NCBI RefSeq assembly: GCF_024868665.1
Contig: NC_079908.1
Location: 4,394,352 to 4,458,351 of the forward strand
Length of the DNA stretch: 64,000 nucleotides
Source of the DNA: Triplophysa rosa
Lineage: Eukaryota; Chordata; Actinopteri; Cypriniformes; Nemacheilidae
Direction of reading: 5' to 3'
Each line of letters starts with the position of its first letter. The first letter of the stretch is position 1. Made by a program: the position numbers and the translations under genes. Under the pieces are notes generated by a model. The model made no database searches and was not told where the DNA came from. It worked only from the letters and a program-made list of their open reading frames with translations. Positions 35,788 through 47,962 of this stretch are shown here, in pieces.

Positions 35788-36636
35788 TTAGAACTGACCA
35801 GGGGTTGAGGGTGTGAAGACACGGCGCATTACGGCATTACGGTAATGCGCCTGGTGCAGGTGTGTCACGCAGTCCAGGGAACCAGACTCTGAAGCCAGTG
35901 CTGAAGAGGCCGCATGTGCATCAACCCGAGAGGGATTACCCCTGTCGAGGACGTCATGTGCCCCAGGAGCCTCTGAAAATGTGTCAGCAGGACCGCTGGA
36001 GTCCGCCTGACAAATTTTCAGACAGTTCAGCACCGACTGCGCACGCTCGTTGGTGAGACGCGCTAACATATGGACAGAGATGACCCGTAGGCCCAGATGG
36101 TCTAGGTGCCGGAGCACTAGGTCCCTGTGCATACACAACACTTCTCGCGAGTGTGCCAAGATAAGCCAGTCGTCGAGATAGTGGAGTATCCGCACGCCTT
36201 GCTCCCCCTGAGGGGCGCTAAGGCGGCCTCTACGAGTTTGGTAAAAACCCAAGGAGACAGGGCCAGACCGAAGGGCAGGAACTTGTACTGATACGCTCTT
36301 CCCTCGAACGCGAACCGCAGGAACGGTTGGATTTGAGGGAGGATGGAGACATGAAAGTACGCGTCCTTCAGGTCGATTGCCACAAACCAATCTCGGTGAC
36401 GAACTGAGCCCAAGATGTGCTTCTGCGTCAACATCCTGAACGGCAGCTTGTGTAGGTGCTTGTTTAGGAGGCGCAGATCCAGAATGGGGCGCAGCCCCCC
36501 ACCTTTTTTGGGCACTATGAAGTACTGGCTGTAAAACCCGGAAGAGATCTCTGTTAGAAGGACGGGTTCGATCGCACCTTTCGCCAGAAGCACGGGAGCG
36601 TTCTCCCCTCGAACCGAGGTGTGGAGAATGCCCCAA
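35788..36636 (-). pseudogene. DIRS-like reverse transcriptase, one frameshift
   Basis: Motifs A and B are open in the frame 36593-36117: DLKDAYFHVSI (A) and LPFGLALSP (B), preceded by KKGGGLRPILDLRLLN. Motif C, ILHYLDDWLILAHS, lies at about 36190-36150 in a neighbouring frame (36636-35788). The frame change falls near 36210, beside CCCCTGAGGGGCG. All catalytic aspartates are therefore preserved in sequence but not in a single frame. Divergence from copy 1 is clear but modest, so both belong to one family. Confidence 0.88.
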
Positions 36637-36639
36637 AAC

Positions 36640-37393
36640 TTGGGCGGGCGCCTGGTGAACTGGATCGAATTAATCGAGACGGATCGTCCTCTCTAGCCAG
36701 CGTGACGGGCTGGTGCACGCAAAGCGCCCAAGAACCGTGACAGTGGAACCAGAGGGACGTCTGCTTCACCGTGCCGTGGGAGGCTGGTTCGGTGACTGAC
36801 AGATCGGTCACCTCGCACGGGGCGGAACCCCGGGGAGGTCGACGGCTCTGTTGAGTTGCCTGCTTGTTGTCGTTGACCGATGCAACGTCCGGTGGAGGTT
36901 GTGGCCGGCAGCTTGACACCGTCGAGTCGAGGATGCTGTGGAGGAAGAAAACCCAGGGAAAAACTCTTGTGAGAATGTGGGTGCCAGGCCCTGATAAGTT
37001 GATGGGAACGCAGCAGGCAGTGTCCCTCTCTGACCCGTGGGCGTTGGTATGGCTGGGGTCGGGCCCGATGTTGGTTTCCCCGGGTTCTTCCCATCAGGTC
37101 CTCTTAGCGGCCTGCTGACGGGGGGGAAGATGCCTTCCTCTGCGGGGATCTGCGTCTCGGGTGGGCCGTCGTCTGGGAGGGCCCTGGAACCGGAGGCGGC
37201 CTTCGTCTCCCGGAGCGCGAGGTCAGTGGCAGTGCGTAACTCACTCATGCGAGTTGGGTCAGCCTTCCCATCGTCCAGGGCTTTAGCTGAAGGATTGCCA
37301 TTGCGTGGAGGGCGGAAGCCGCCTGTCCAGCAGCATTGTAAACCTTCGGCTACAAGCTTTGGACGGAAGTCTAGGTCGACCCCTCCAGGTGGC
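36640..37393 (-). pseudogene. DIRS-like gag, 5' truncated and internally shortened
   Basis: The frame at 37393-36808 starts at the element's broken edge and contains LDFRPKLVAEG, ELRTATDLALRETK and GLAPTFSQEF, each with a counterpart in copy 1. The middle block kept by copy 1 after LALR.TK is replaced by unrelated GC-rich coding-like sequence, so this copy seems rearranged. The original start codon and leader are lost with the deleted 5' end. Confidence 0.65.
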
Positions 37394-37506
37394 ATTTGTG
37401 GGTGTGTGGTTACATGAGGCGTTTCAGGCAGGTCTGGGTGAGCATTCGCTTTTAGATAGAATGCATCTTTTGTTCCGACACTTTAATTTTTGCAATTTTA
37501 CGTGTT
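37394..37506. mobile_element. Right half of the split TTAAAGGGGTCA MITE
   Basis: ATTTGTGGGTGTGTGGTTAC through TTTGCAATTTTACGTG matches the reverse complement of 26384-26272. It continues the left half at 32021-32243, with about 96 bp of the middle missing. It ends where an unrelated AT-rich hairpin begins. Confidence 0.8.
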
Positions 37507-37526
37507 ATTATTATTCGAAATTAATA

Positions 37527-37601
37527 TTATTCGAAAGTTAATGCACACCCGAGGTGTTCCCGAGCATTACCACCTCGGGGTGTGCATTAACTTTCGAATA
37601 A
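37527..37601. repeat. Near-perfect hairpin with 30-bp arms
   Basis: Arm 37527-37556 (starts TTATTCGAAAG, ends GAGGTG) pairs with 37571-37601, with a single extra base; the loop is 14 nt. A shorter ATTATTCGAAATTAATATTA copy of the arm start lies just to the left. It is probably the remains of a palindromic MITE. Confidence 0.9.
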
Positions 37602-40600
37602 TTGAACGGCCCGTTGTCAATTATTCCTTACTTTAAATTTAGTTTTAATTTTTTGTCTCTGTGCATCGTTTTTGTCTCTTTTGTGTGTCATTGACTCCAA
37701 TGGAACAATTTTTTTCACAGCAATGGTGGTTCATGGAGGCTCTCAATAGTTCCCAGAAGTTACTAGTAACGCACGTAGCTGCAACAAAACAGACCGATTG
37801 TGATGAACTTTAAATCCATTTAATGAATTAAAAAATGAAACCAAGTTAAAGAGAAAACATAACTTCCTGGAACTATCTGAAGCCTCTAGGAATCACGTAA
37901 CACGCAAAAAAATTTAACTTCCGGTGTCGCGACTCTCTCTCTATCGCTCTGGTCGATGTAATTGCATTTGATTTATATCCACCAATCAGCCAGTGCTTTT
38001 TAAAATCGTATCGACATCGCCATAAAAATCTAATTTATCGGTCAACCACTAACTGAGAGAGGACACAGAATATTTACACCTTAAATTAATTTGTTGCAGT
38101 ACTGCGCCATTTAAGTACACTGCCAAAAAAGTTGATGATAAACGTGAAAACCATTACATGATATGTACATGAATTACACTATGAACAAAGCCTGAATTCT
38201 CACTATTGATGTAAAATGGCCAATTAGACAATGGGGGCGTATGACAGAAATGTAAAACATCCAATCACAGCTGGCTTTCTGACCACTTAACTATAATGAC
38301 ACAAAAATAAACCAGCATTAATTTAAGTGCGTGAAATCTTAATCAAATAACCGAGCCGCAGTGTCTGTAAAACAACAGTGAATAAATTAGAATCTCATTT
38401 AGTAGATACAAATGGCCCCGAGCAAAACTCTTGAATATATTTCAAAGATTTGATGCCATCATGCAAATTTTGGCAAATCAGTGATCAATGTTCTCTGGTG
38501 TGGCCGTCTGGGGCAGACACTACTGTTGACATGAAGCTATCCAGTTAAATTTGCCACAAATTTACCACAAATGCTCAAAAAAGTAAAACCAATTTTATGT
38601 TGCAATTTTGTGCTGAACACAAAAACTGTTAAAAACAAAACTAAACATAAAAAACTCAAACTAAACTAGTAATACATATTGATATATAACAATCCTAACG
38701 TATTTATCTCTTATACTACAACTAGACAAGTATCTGCTTTTAATAAAGTAAAAATAATTGGTTCACTTTACATTTAGCCAAGTTTGCGGTTGCTTTGTGT
38801 TTTTCAATGGAAATTTCCATTTGTTGTTGTAAACAACATGTGAGGAGTATCAGAGGAGCCAAGCGGCCCACCTGGCAGCCCTCAGGAAGTGCAATAAAAT
38901 GCAGGAAGTTTGCATCCTCATCTGTCCTGAAATAGCATTTCTACACCTGTAATCAACATGTGTTTGTGCAGACAACTGGCGTTTAATGTAGGAATCTCAA
39001 CATCCCCATTTCAAGTTCAACCCGAGAAAGATTTTTTGACTAGAGGACATAAAAAAGAGTTCAGTCCTTTGGATGATGCCAAACTGCACCGTTCCTGCAG
39101 GTGTTGCATATCCACCCACCACCTCTGCCCATGTGGAGCTGTGCTTATGTGTCGCAGGGCCCAAGGAAACCCAAAGAAAGGGAAAGACACAGACTGAGAG
39201 TGAAGCTGTTGCTGAAACACGCTTACAAAGCAGTTGGTGTAAATGCGCATCGTCAAAGTCTGAAGTAATCTGGTGCAGACTAATAAAGCAGTTTGTCTGT
39301 AATTCAGCACAGTTCAGAGGAAAATGTGGGTTTAATGATGTGTTTTAAGTCACATAGTGTTGGAGCATCTGAAGGAAACCAACAGACCACAGAAATGTGC
39401 AGAGTCATATTCAAGCTCCAGACCTATCAGTTTTCAGGTCAGCCCTTAAGGAACACAAACAATACATTTCCTCATTTGTGTAAATTAAAGTCAAGATGTT
39501 TGTCTGAACCGAGGCTGTCACATTACGAAATCTTTCGTTAAAAAAATTGTCACTTACAATATAAGGCAATTTAAACCTAAAATACTTAGATCAGTACTTT
39601 TTATTCAATGTTTCAAATATCTTTTTCCATTAAATCAAAATTGTTTATTGTTTTGATACATGGCTTAGAATAACTGTTTAATATTTTCCAATAAATCCCA
39701 ATAAAAATAATGGGTTAAAATGAAACCGAGACCCAACCAAGACTTAAAGAGGGGGTAAAGTGCTATTTCATGCATTCTGACTTCTTTACACTGTTAAACA
39801 TGCTGGCTTCTCATGCTTGACATGGTCAACTTGTCAAAAAACGAGTTGGACGTATGACATAGTATTTCTGTGCTCGATATACTCCCCCAGCATTCGTATA
39901 GGTATCGCAAAGTTTTTTTCTAAAATGATTTCTGTTACGTAACAAGTTTTCTTGGTCCATAATTGGACAATTCTCCCGGAAAAGCACGCCCACAAGTCAG
40001 TCAACCAGCGAGAGCGAGAGAAAGAGCATGCTCATCAATGTGCTTCATTTGGGTTATGGAAGTTCAGCTGTGTTTGTTATTTCACTGCATTTGGGCGATG
40101 GATCTTATATAAACAGTGGATATAACGCTGGATTTGCAGATCGTCTGAAACTGATAGACGTGCGGTCCCAGTGCTAAAAGATGCAGAAAAAATGAACTTC
40201 ATGGGAAGGAGGTTTTTAGTTGTATATGTATGTACAGTTTGTATGCAATAATGGGTATTTCCATGTAACTAGGATGAAAGAGCTTGAGGCTAGTAACATC
40301 AAGGTCATAGGTTAATGTGTGACTGTGTGGTTTATGTCAAGGTTATGTGTACATTGCACTCCATGTCACTTATAGCACAGTAGGTAACTGTAGCGTGCTA
40401 AAAAAGTGCCAGTAAACACATTGTTAGTCTTGCTAGTTAGTCTTGATAATATTAATAAGATATAAAAACATTTTGGACTATATGCCAGAGGTCGCGTTAA
40501 CCGAAATTTCTCCGTCATTGACAGAAAAATCTGAAGGCCGTCAGTCATTTTGACGGATTACAATAAGGGCAATTTGTGACTCCCGTTTTGTCATTTCCCT

Positions 40601-40786
40601 TCATTAGAGCATGATCGTAGGCTACTACCCCTGCCCTGAACACGATCGGGAAGGGACATGTGTTTCCCGTTCATTAGCTTACTTACAATGCCTGGTCCGT
40701 TTTTGAAAATGCGTGCGTGGTCAGCAGAGGCTGACCCCCCTGTCACATGCACGCATACACACAAAGGTGAGCAGTGGTGTGGTGTT
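37602..40786. other. Intron, no gene seen
   Basis: AT-rich. 38850-39350 is more balanced in composition and unique-looking, without a convincing exon. 39740-40060 and 40488-40740 resemble decayed fish DNA repeats. Confidence 0.4.
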
Positions 40787-41861
40787 CAGTGTTAATTTTG
40801 ACAGCAAATTTTGATTTAGTTTTAGTCATAGTCTTTTGACGAAAATGCAATTTAGTTTTAGTCACATTTTAGTCATCCCATCATTGTAGTTTTAGTCTAG
40901 TTTTAGTCGACGAAATATGAAAAACATTAAAATCTAAATCTAAAAAATCTAAAAACTAAAATCAAAATGGTTTAAATCATTTACTTGGTGTAATTAAATG
41001 TTCCATACAAAGATTCAACTGTTTTGACATAATTTACTTCACCTTAGAATGAAATTAAACCAGGTCATTACCTTTATTTTTCAGAAAAGTTCAGTAACTA
41101 GATTTGCATTGTTGGAACACAGAATATTAGACCATGAATGACATGTTCCAGTTCATTCAATCCCATTTGACTCAATTGACTCGTTAACTAGGGCGTGTTC
41201 ATTCAACCAATGAAACGCTCTGACAGGGCTCACACTCAAAGGCTATTGGCTCATGGCATGCCTCTTTGAAGAAAGAGCTGCTTGAAATTGTATTACATTT
41301 CTTTAGTCATGCAAACATGTTACATACTTGGTTCGAATGTACAGTTTGACTCACTTCATCACTTCTATAATCAGTAGAGGACAGCGCTGGTTTCTTTTGG
41401 CTGACTTTATGTTGCATTTCACGTTATGAAGCAGCTCGTGTTAAGTTAACATTGGCATATAAAAACGTTTGAGCTTGCCTTCGTAATGTGTTTCGGGGTA
41501 ACTCGCCTACAGTCGCGCTTCAAGTTTGCGGCGTTTTACCGGCGATCGTGAAGGAAAATAAGACACTTTGTAAACCGCGTGGAGACACAGAATATATGTC
41601 TGTGCTTCCCCTTCTCCCAGAGACTTCTCTCTACCGTTTATATGAGATAAGCAGCACATGCGCGCAAACTGATGTCCGCCAGGTGGGACAAGAATATTTT
41701 CGACTCGTTTTTATTAGTTGATGAAAATGTCAGTATATTTTTATTACAGTTTTCGTTATCGTGCATTCATTTTTATTTAGTTATCGTCTCGTTTTCATCA
41801 GTGAAAACATTTCGTTAGCAAATACTTTTCGTCGTAGTTTTCGTCAACGAAATTAACACTG
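40787..41861. mobile_element. hAT element (CAGTGTTAATTT terminus)
   Basis: Ends CAGTGTTAATTT and GAAATTAACACTG are inverted and flanked by GTGGTGTT (40779-40786) and ATGGTGTT (41862-41869), a 7/8 target duplication. Subterminal TTTTAGTC and TTTCGTC motifs repeat inward. It is 1075 bp with only short, unrecognised frames. Confidence 0.88.
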
Positions 41862-41869
41862 ATGGTGTT

Positions 41870-43083
41870 TACAAAGTTTATTCCTTCAGAAAAGCGACTA
41901 GCATCTTCTTGGATAAACCTTAACTTTCAGTGAGTGGAAAAATGTCTCTCTTGGCGTCTTCTCTGTTCAATGAGTGGCAACAGCAGCACATTCATGACTA
42001 AACCACAGCTTAGTGAGTGAGTACAAAACACCATTTACAAGCACCTGTCATTGTTACTGACTAGACAAATTAACATAAACATTTGTCTGAAATTTTAATT
42101 TATGTCTGACAACAGAAACATTAAATATATAAATGAATATTAACAACAATGGCTTTATTGGGCATTGAGTTGTACAGCAAATAAAATACAGCAAGTTCCG
42201 AGAGTAAACGCAAGTACAGCGTGATGACGTCAAGAACATGCTAATTACCACGTAATGCCACCTTGCACCATAGTGACGGGTAATAATAGACTATGAAGGA
42301 TTTTTTACAAGCCTGTTCATCAAAATGAAATATATAAATTAGTCTAGACGAATATACAGCTCTCAGCAGATCCCACATTCAGTACATTTAAAGATTAAAT
42401 GTGATTAACTGATGACGTGACAAACAGCACTGCTAACATTCTTATTTGAAAATGAAAACAACAAAATCCTAACAGACATGTAAATTATAAGCAAATGTAC
42501 ATGCTTGTATATTGCGCTCTATGGTTTTCATTCCATCATATGCGTTTGTATCTGATTTACAGTGCATCCTATCTATACAATCAATTATTATTGGCATTTC
42601 CAAAGACTCAAACCCATGACCTTGCAAGCGCCATGCTCGACCAGTTTAGCCACAGTAAAAACGGTTCATGATCTGGCATGATACAGACATACCGACAATG
42701 TTTCCTCTGAATTTAGTACAATTTCTGATACACAGGGTGATTTGAGTTTAACAGGCTGCCAGGCTGAGCGTCTAAGAAACTCAATTAACTGATCTCAGTC
42801 TTTCAATTTTAGCCTAAGAGCCTGTGAAGAGGCGGAAAGGGACTTTTGTAAAACGTTGGCCAAAAGAACAAGTGCAAAAGTGTTTTTCTTTTTCCACTGA
42901 GGCCTCTGCTGAAGAAGAACAAGATGGAAGAAAATACACAGTGGAAAGATATCAGTAGATATGACATATCTACATCATTCATCAGATAAACTCACACTCA
43001 ACTCTAAACTTTGAGCTCCCCATAGACGGCTTTTCATTGAGTCTTTATAGAGTACAGAATCATGTCTTTCATTTGTTTTCATT
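41870..43083. other. Intron, no gene seen
   Basis: AT-rich, with a tRNA-like SINE fragment at 42598-42665. Confidence 0.4.
42598..42665 (-). mobile_element. tRNA-like SINE fragment
   Basis: Minus strand: an A-box-like TGGCTAAACTGG, then GGTCATGGGTTTGAGTC (B-box-like) at tRNA spacing. There is no tail, and it is too diverged to be a working tRNA. Confidence 0.5.
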
Positions 43084-43185
43084 GATTTATTCAATTCAAT
43101 TCAATTTTATTTATATAGCGCTTTTCACAATGTGCATTGTTCCAAAGCAGCTTTACAGGAGCAAATAAGAAAAACACAGAAAGGT
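43084..43185. mobile_element. Common teleost retroposon 3'-end fragment
   Basis: TTTATTTATATAGCGCTTTT, then CAATGTGCATTGTTCCAAAG and CAGCTTTACAG form a motif I recall as very common in fish genomes at LINE 3' ends. The class is not certain. Confidence 0.45.
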
Positions 43186-43393
43186 AAAACACAGCACAGT
43201 GCATGGTGTTTATAGACCAAGCAAGATCATTATAATAAATAATATCTAATAAATAAATGAATGAATAAATAAATAAATAAATGCAGTTCATTCATTCATC
43301 CATATATACAGCAAAACTTTCAATTCATTTCATCCTTTTAATTCACGTTTTTATCTAAAGCGACTGCTCTTCTCAGTGTCCATAAATAAGGTA

Positions 43394-44779
43394 CAGTGGC
43401 TTGCAAAAGTATTCATCCCCCTTCATTTAATTCACATTTTGTTATGCTGCTGCCTTATCTTAAACTACTTTAAATGATTATTTTTTTACATTAATCTACA
43501 CTCCATGCACAATAATGACAAAACAAAAAACTGATTTTTGACAGCTTTGCAAATTTATTAAAAATAAAAAACAAAAATAAGTACATTGCATAAGTATTCA
43601 TACCCTCAACTCAGAAAATGGTTATAGCGCCTTTACAGACTCAAATCTTTTTGGGTATTATGTGAAAAGCTTTACACATCTGCATTTGGCAATTTTCTGT
43701 CATTCTTCTCCTCAGATCCTTTCAAACTCTGTCAGGTTGGATGGAGATCATCAGTAGACAGACATTTTCAGGTTTCTACAGAGATGTTCAGTTGGGTTCA
43801 AGCACTAGCTGGGCCACTCAAGGACATAGACAGAGTTGTCCATAAGCCACTCTTGTATTGTTTTAGTTGTGTGCGAAGGATCATTGTCATGTTGGAGAAT
43901 GAACCTTCTGCCCTGTCCGAGGTTCTGAATGTTCTGGGCTAGGTTTTCATGATCATCATCTCCGTATTTTGTGTACAGTCCCTGAAGCTGAATAACACCC
44001 CCACATCATGATGCTGTTTCCACTACACTTTACTGTTAAGACGGTATTGCACAGGTGTTGAGCAGTGCTTGTTTTTCTCCAGACATGATGCATGAATCTG
44101 AGATTCATCAGACCAGAATATCTTGTTTCTGACAGTTTGAAAGATTCGTTGAAGTACGTTTTTGCATATTTCAAGCTTCCATGTGTCTTCACTGAGCAAA
44201 GGCTTGAGTCTGGCCACTAAGCCATAAAGCCCAGATTGGTGGTAAATGATAAATTTATCCACAGATAAATGGAGGCTACATGCTTCTGTGAACCTTTAAT
44301 ACAGCAGATTTTTTTCAGAAGCCTTCCCCAGATCTGTGCCTTGATGCAATCCTGTCTCAGAGCTCTACTGGCAGTTCTTTTGTCCTCATGTCTTGGTTTT
44401 TACTTTGATATGCATTTTCAGCTGTTGCACCCTTTATAGAGAGGTATGTGCTGCTCCAAATCATACTTATTCAATTGAATTTGGCACAGGTTAACTCCAC
44501 TCGAAGTGTAGAAACATCAACAAGCAAAACTAATGCTTCTGAGCTAAATTTCAAGTGTCCCAGAAAAGGGTATGAATACTTATGCAATGTACTTATTTTT
44601 GTTTTTTATTTTTAATAAATTTGCAAAGCTGTCAAAAATCAGTTTTTTGTTTTGTCATTATTGTGCATGGAGTGTAGATTAATGTAAAAAAATAATCATT
44701 TAAAGTAGTTTAAGATAAGGCAGCAGCATAACAAAATGTGAATAAAATGAAGGGGGTTGAATACTTTTGCAAGCCACTG
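43394..44779 (-). mobile_element. Tc1-like transposon with 212-bp inverted repeats
   Basis: It starts CAGTGGCTTGCAAAAGTATT and ends in the exact inverse, flanked by TA on both sides (43392-43393 and 44780-44781), the Tc1/mariner target. The arms at 43394-43605 and 44568-44779 are 212 bp each and nearly identical. The interior carries a broken transposase on the minus strand. At 1386 bp it is close to a typical full-length fish Tc1 element. Confidence 0.95.
43800..44262 (-). pseudogene. Tc1-like transposase relic
   Basis: This would be a DDE/D transposase. Minus-strand segments in order: GLYGLVARLKPLL (44230s), IFWSDESQIHAS (the first catalytic Asp block, about 44125), SIMMWGCYSASGT (about 44010), then QHDNDPSHT (second catalytic Asp, about 43890) and VLEWPS (about 43820). 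These are the canonical blocks of the family. They lie in at least three frames, and the N-terminal paired-type DNA-binding region is mostly missing, so the gene is dead. Confidence 0.85.
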
Positions 44780-44982
44780 TAGGTTGCCCTGTTAGGTTTG
44801 GTCCAGTAAGAAACCACTCAGCAAACCCTAGCAACCCTACAGCACAATGCCAAAGACAACTCGCAACATCCCAGCAACCACATTACAACGTGCTGGCAAC
44901 CACTCACAAACTCTAGCATGTGTTTGCGTTTATTAACTGCAAAACTGGCTGATCTATGTGATTCCAACATGTCAACCGCCAT
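44780..44982. repeat. CAACC-rich degenerate repeat
   Basis: GCAACCAC, GCAACCCT and similar words recur between 44820 and 44915. They look like a decayed short tandem repeat. Confidence 0.4.
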
Positions 44983-45895
44983 CAGGGCCATCGCTAGTGG
45001 GGTGAAAGTTGGTGACAAATTTAAGGGGCCCCCACTATATAAAGACGTCTAACTATATAAAGACGTAAACACATGAACATCTCCAAGCTGCTCTGAGAGT
45101 TTCCTTTGAGGAAAGCTACTCCCACTGAACTCAAAGGTCTTTGCAGCGGCCAGCCAAAATGAAAGTCCGGTTAATTTGAACAAATTATGACCTACCACAC
45201 ATAAAAAAACACAGCAGTACACTTGTAGCATAATCTGTATTAGTTACTATAAGTATACTGTAGTATATCATAGTGATGGTATAGTATAGTATAGTATAAG
45301 TACAACATTATACTATATACAATGGTATTCTAGAAAACATCTAGAAGAATTAAAATAGAAAAATTTTAATTTAAACAGGGCTCTGCACGATTTATTTTGT
45401 GGGGCTTTTGTATACGTACATGTATTGGCTTTATTTAATTACATATTATGTAATACCATATTTTTTCATCAAACATTAAGACTTTAGAAACATTTAAGTG
45501 GTCTATTTATTTATTTACATGACTGCATTCATTTCAATTTTTTAATGTTAACTTCAGTTATTTGATAACAGACTGATTAAAAAGACTATTAAACAGTACT
45601 GCTAGTCATTTTTACATCAGTTTCATTTATTATTATTTAATAACGCATTGTCTTTTATTATTCTTTTATTAGTTTGTTAAAAGTCTGCATGCATTTATTT
45701 AAGACAATGTTTCATAAGTTCATATAACATTTATCTTAAAAAAAGGGTTTACAACAACATTACCATCTTCTGCTAGATGTAAATGGACTACGTCAAAGTG
45801 ATATGATATAAAATGTCCCTCTATTAGTTGGAAGGTGGTGGGGGCCCACATCAATATTTTTTCAGGGGGCCCAGAATTCTCTAGCTACGGCCCTG
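44983..45895. mobile_element. hAT element (CAGGGCC...GCTAG terminus)
   Basis: Ends CAGGGCCATCGCTAG and CTAGCTACGGCCCTG are inverted and flanked by ACCGCCAT (44975-44982) and ATCGCCAT (45896-45903), a 7/8 duplication. GGGGCCC words sit next to both ends. It is 913 bp with no transposase. Confidence 0.88.
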
Positions 45896-45949
45896 ATCGC
45901 CATTAGTATACAAAAGATATTGACCACTAGAATATCACAAAAGTACTAT

Positions 45950-46015
45950 TCATCTCATCAAAAGACATTTGGGTTTGAACCTACAACCATTCAGTTACCA
46001 GCCCAGAAATATTGA
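45950..46015 (-). mobile_element. tRNA-like SINE fragment
   Basis: Minus strand: GGGCTGGTAACTGAATGG, then GTAGGTTCAAACCC, A-box-like and B-box-like sequences at tRNA spacing. It is a head only. Confidence 0.45.
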
Positions 46016-46714
46016 ATAACAGATAAACTAACTCGTGGGAATTGCAAATCAGACTGCAGCGAGCCTGCGTGTGGAATAAAATCGGTCTGAAAAATTGGTG
46101 AGAACCAAAATCAATTCACCCTCAAAAAACCAAGATAAAAAATTGCACCCTTATCGAAGAACAGAAAGTTCCACGTATGTAGTTGTTGTGGTGTGAAAAA
46201 GATAAGGGTGGTGGCGTGGCATTCGTGGGAGCTTCGCACCAGCTAGAGCAATGACCACATGAAAGTCAACAGCAGACAGGAAGTCATCAAAGTTAAACAT
46301 GAACAAGACCCTGAGATGCTCACCATGGCAACTGATGCATCAGTGGAGACCTGCATTAAAATCAATGACTGCTGCTTCTACACATGCAGTCCTGCAACCA
46401 AATGTGTTGTGCTAGGCTAAAACCTTATTTCTGCTACTGACACGTAACTTGAAGCATATCACCAATCTGTAAGGTACTCTTTCTTACCTGGTGTTTAGCT
46501 AGGTGCCCAAAACCCCCTCAAACTCACCAAACCAGACAAGCCTTACCAACGGAAACCAGCTGTGAGGCAATTTTTAGATTGTTTCTTTCTCAAGAGCAGA
46601 GATCTGCATGTCTTTTTTTGCATTTCCATTTAAGCTCTTTCTTTTCATTTAAAGATGTGCCTTTCAACACGGCAGGCAATTTAGTTTCTGCATTTGCTGA
46701 AAATAGTGGAGAAC
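46016..46714. other. Intron, no gene seen
   Basis: Unique-looking sequence of mixed composition with no coding signal. Confidence 0.4.
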
Positions 46715-46853
46715 TAATTTTTCCGAGGAAAACGTCTCTCATTTGGTGCTGAGAAAAACACAACTAAATGGAGTGTAATTGGGGGCTGAAATGTTGATCT
46801 TTGCAGTCAGTGGTCAAGCACGCAGAAGACACGGTTCGAATGTGCAAAAGCAC
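46715..46853. repeat. 139-bp duplicated segment, copy 1
   Basis: Matches 47824-47962 with two mismatches and no gap, in the same orientation, 1109 bp apart. This copy lies outside the Harbinger-like element. Confidence 0.95.
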
Positions 46854-47823
46854 GAGGAAATCCATGCGATTCCTTTGTTACTGTAGGACAGGAGACAAGA
46901 AATTAATGTCCAAAAAATCTGCAGAGGATGATCAAGAGAACAAAGGCATTAAAATAAAAAGACGTCATGCAAATGCGTGCAAGAGATTTAGGCCCCGTTT
47001 ACACTGTCAGTTAAATGTGACCCAATTCCGATTTTTTCCTCCAATGTGACACAGGTCGGATATGACCCACGATAGTGTAAACAGGAAAAAAAGTGCATGC
47101 ATTCGGATATTTCGAGATCAGTTTCAGGCCTCATTCATATGTGGAAATAAATCAGATATGTGCCAATGTGACTGTCATGTAAACAGGCAGATCGGATATT
47201 CACCTGTCAATGCGAGTCAAACATCATTAATGCCTTTCACATAGAGATGATCCCGGAAAATTACCATATTGTTAAGTTAAGCGAGTTCGCCAGTTATTCG
47301 AAAACGAAAAAAAATTGTATTTAGCTAAATCATGCATGCATGCATGATACATCCTATGCCCAAACTGAAACTCAAGACGAGAAAATAGCGCTGTCTGCTT
47401 AAATGCAGTTTTAAAGTTTGAAATTACTCAAAATCTAAATTCATCACAATATCAAAATGATCAACATAAAAATACAAATCGCCTCAATAAACATGATCGC
47501 TCAGCAACCTAAAACACTTTGCTATTCCACGTAGCGAGAACCTCGAGTTTCTCTGCAGATACCCGCTTAACTTTTATCAGGATAAACACTTGCCCGAGCA
47601 TTTACTTATTTTTTTCTTTAATAAAAACATTGTAAACAACATAAACATGATGAACATATACCGACTAAGTGTTTATGTATGGTCTTTGTAATATCATGTG
47701 CAGTCTGCTTTATTGACAGGTTTTTTATTCGGTCTGCAAGAGCTTGTTCAAATAATCAAAATAATAAAAAACTTTCTCAAACTTTGTTTAAAAATCGTAT
47801 TTTTTTTAAGTCATTTTAGACTT

Positions 47824-47962
47824 TAATTTTTCCAAGGAAAACGTCTCTCATTTGGTGCTGAGAAAAACACAACTGAATGGAGTGTAATTGGGGGCTGAAA
47901 TGTTGATCTTTGCAGTCAGTGGTCAAGCACGCAGAAGACACGGTTCGAATGTGCAAAAGCAC
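47824..47962. repeat. 139-bp duplicated segment, copy 2
   Basis: Second copy of 46715-46853, inside the Harbinger-like element and directly adjoining the hAT-derived stretch that ends at 48090. Confidence 0.95.

Larger units (their letters stand above)
33104..37393 (-). mobile_element. DIRS-like retrotransposon copy 2, 5' truncated
   Basis: Minus-strand order: gag (37393-36640), RT (36636-35788), RNase H (35740-35276), tyrosine recombinase (34991-34050), a tandem-repeat region and a terminal repeat (33310-33104). This is the standard DIRS layout. The outer end reads GTTACAACTGTAACC followed by CCCTGATGGAGGG. The 5' terminal repeat and gag N-terminus are missing; the element stops abruptly at 37393 against MITE sequence. 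At least two frameshifts make it non-autonomous. It is GC-rich and compositionally unlike its surroundings. Confidence 0.9.

Noticed and set aside
36864..37417. Plus-strand frames of 84-126 codons
   Set aside because: They are antisense to gag in GC-rich DNA where stop codons are rare, and show no domain.
42598..46015. tRNA genes at 42598-42665 and 45950-46015
   Set aside because: The A- and B-box-like words are present, but cloverleaf stems do not close. They are better explained as SINE heads.
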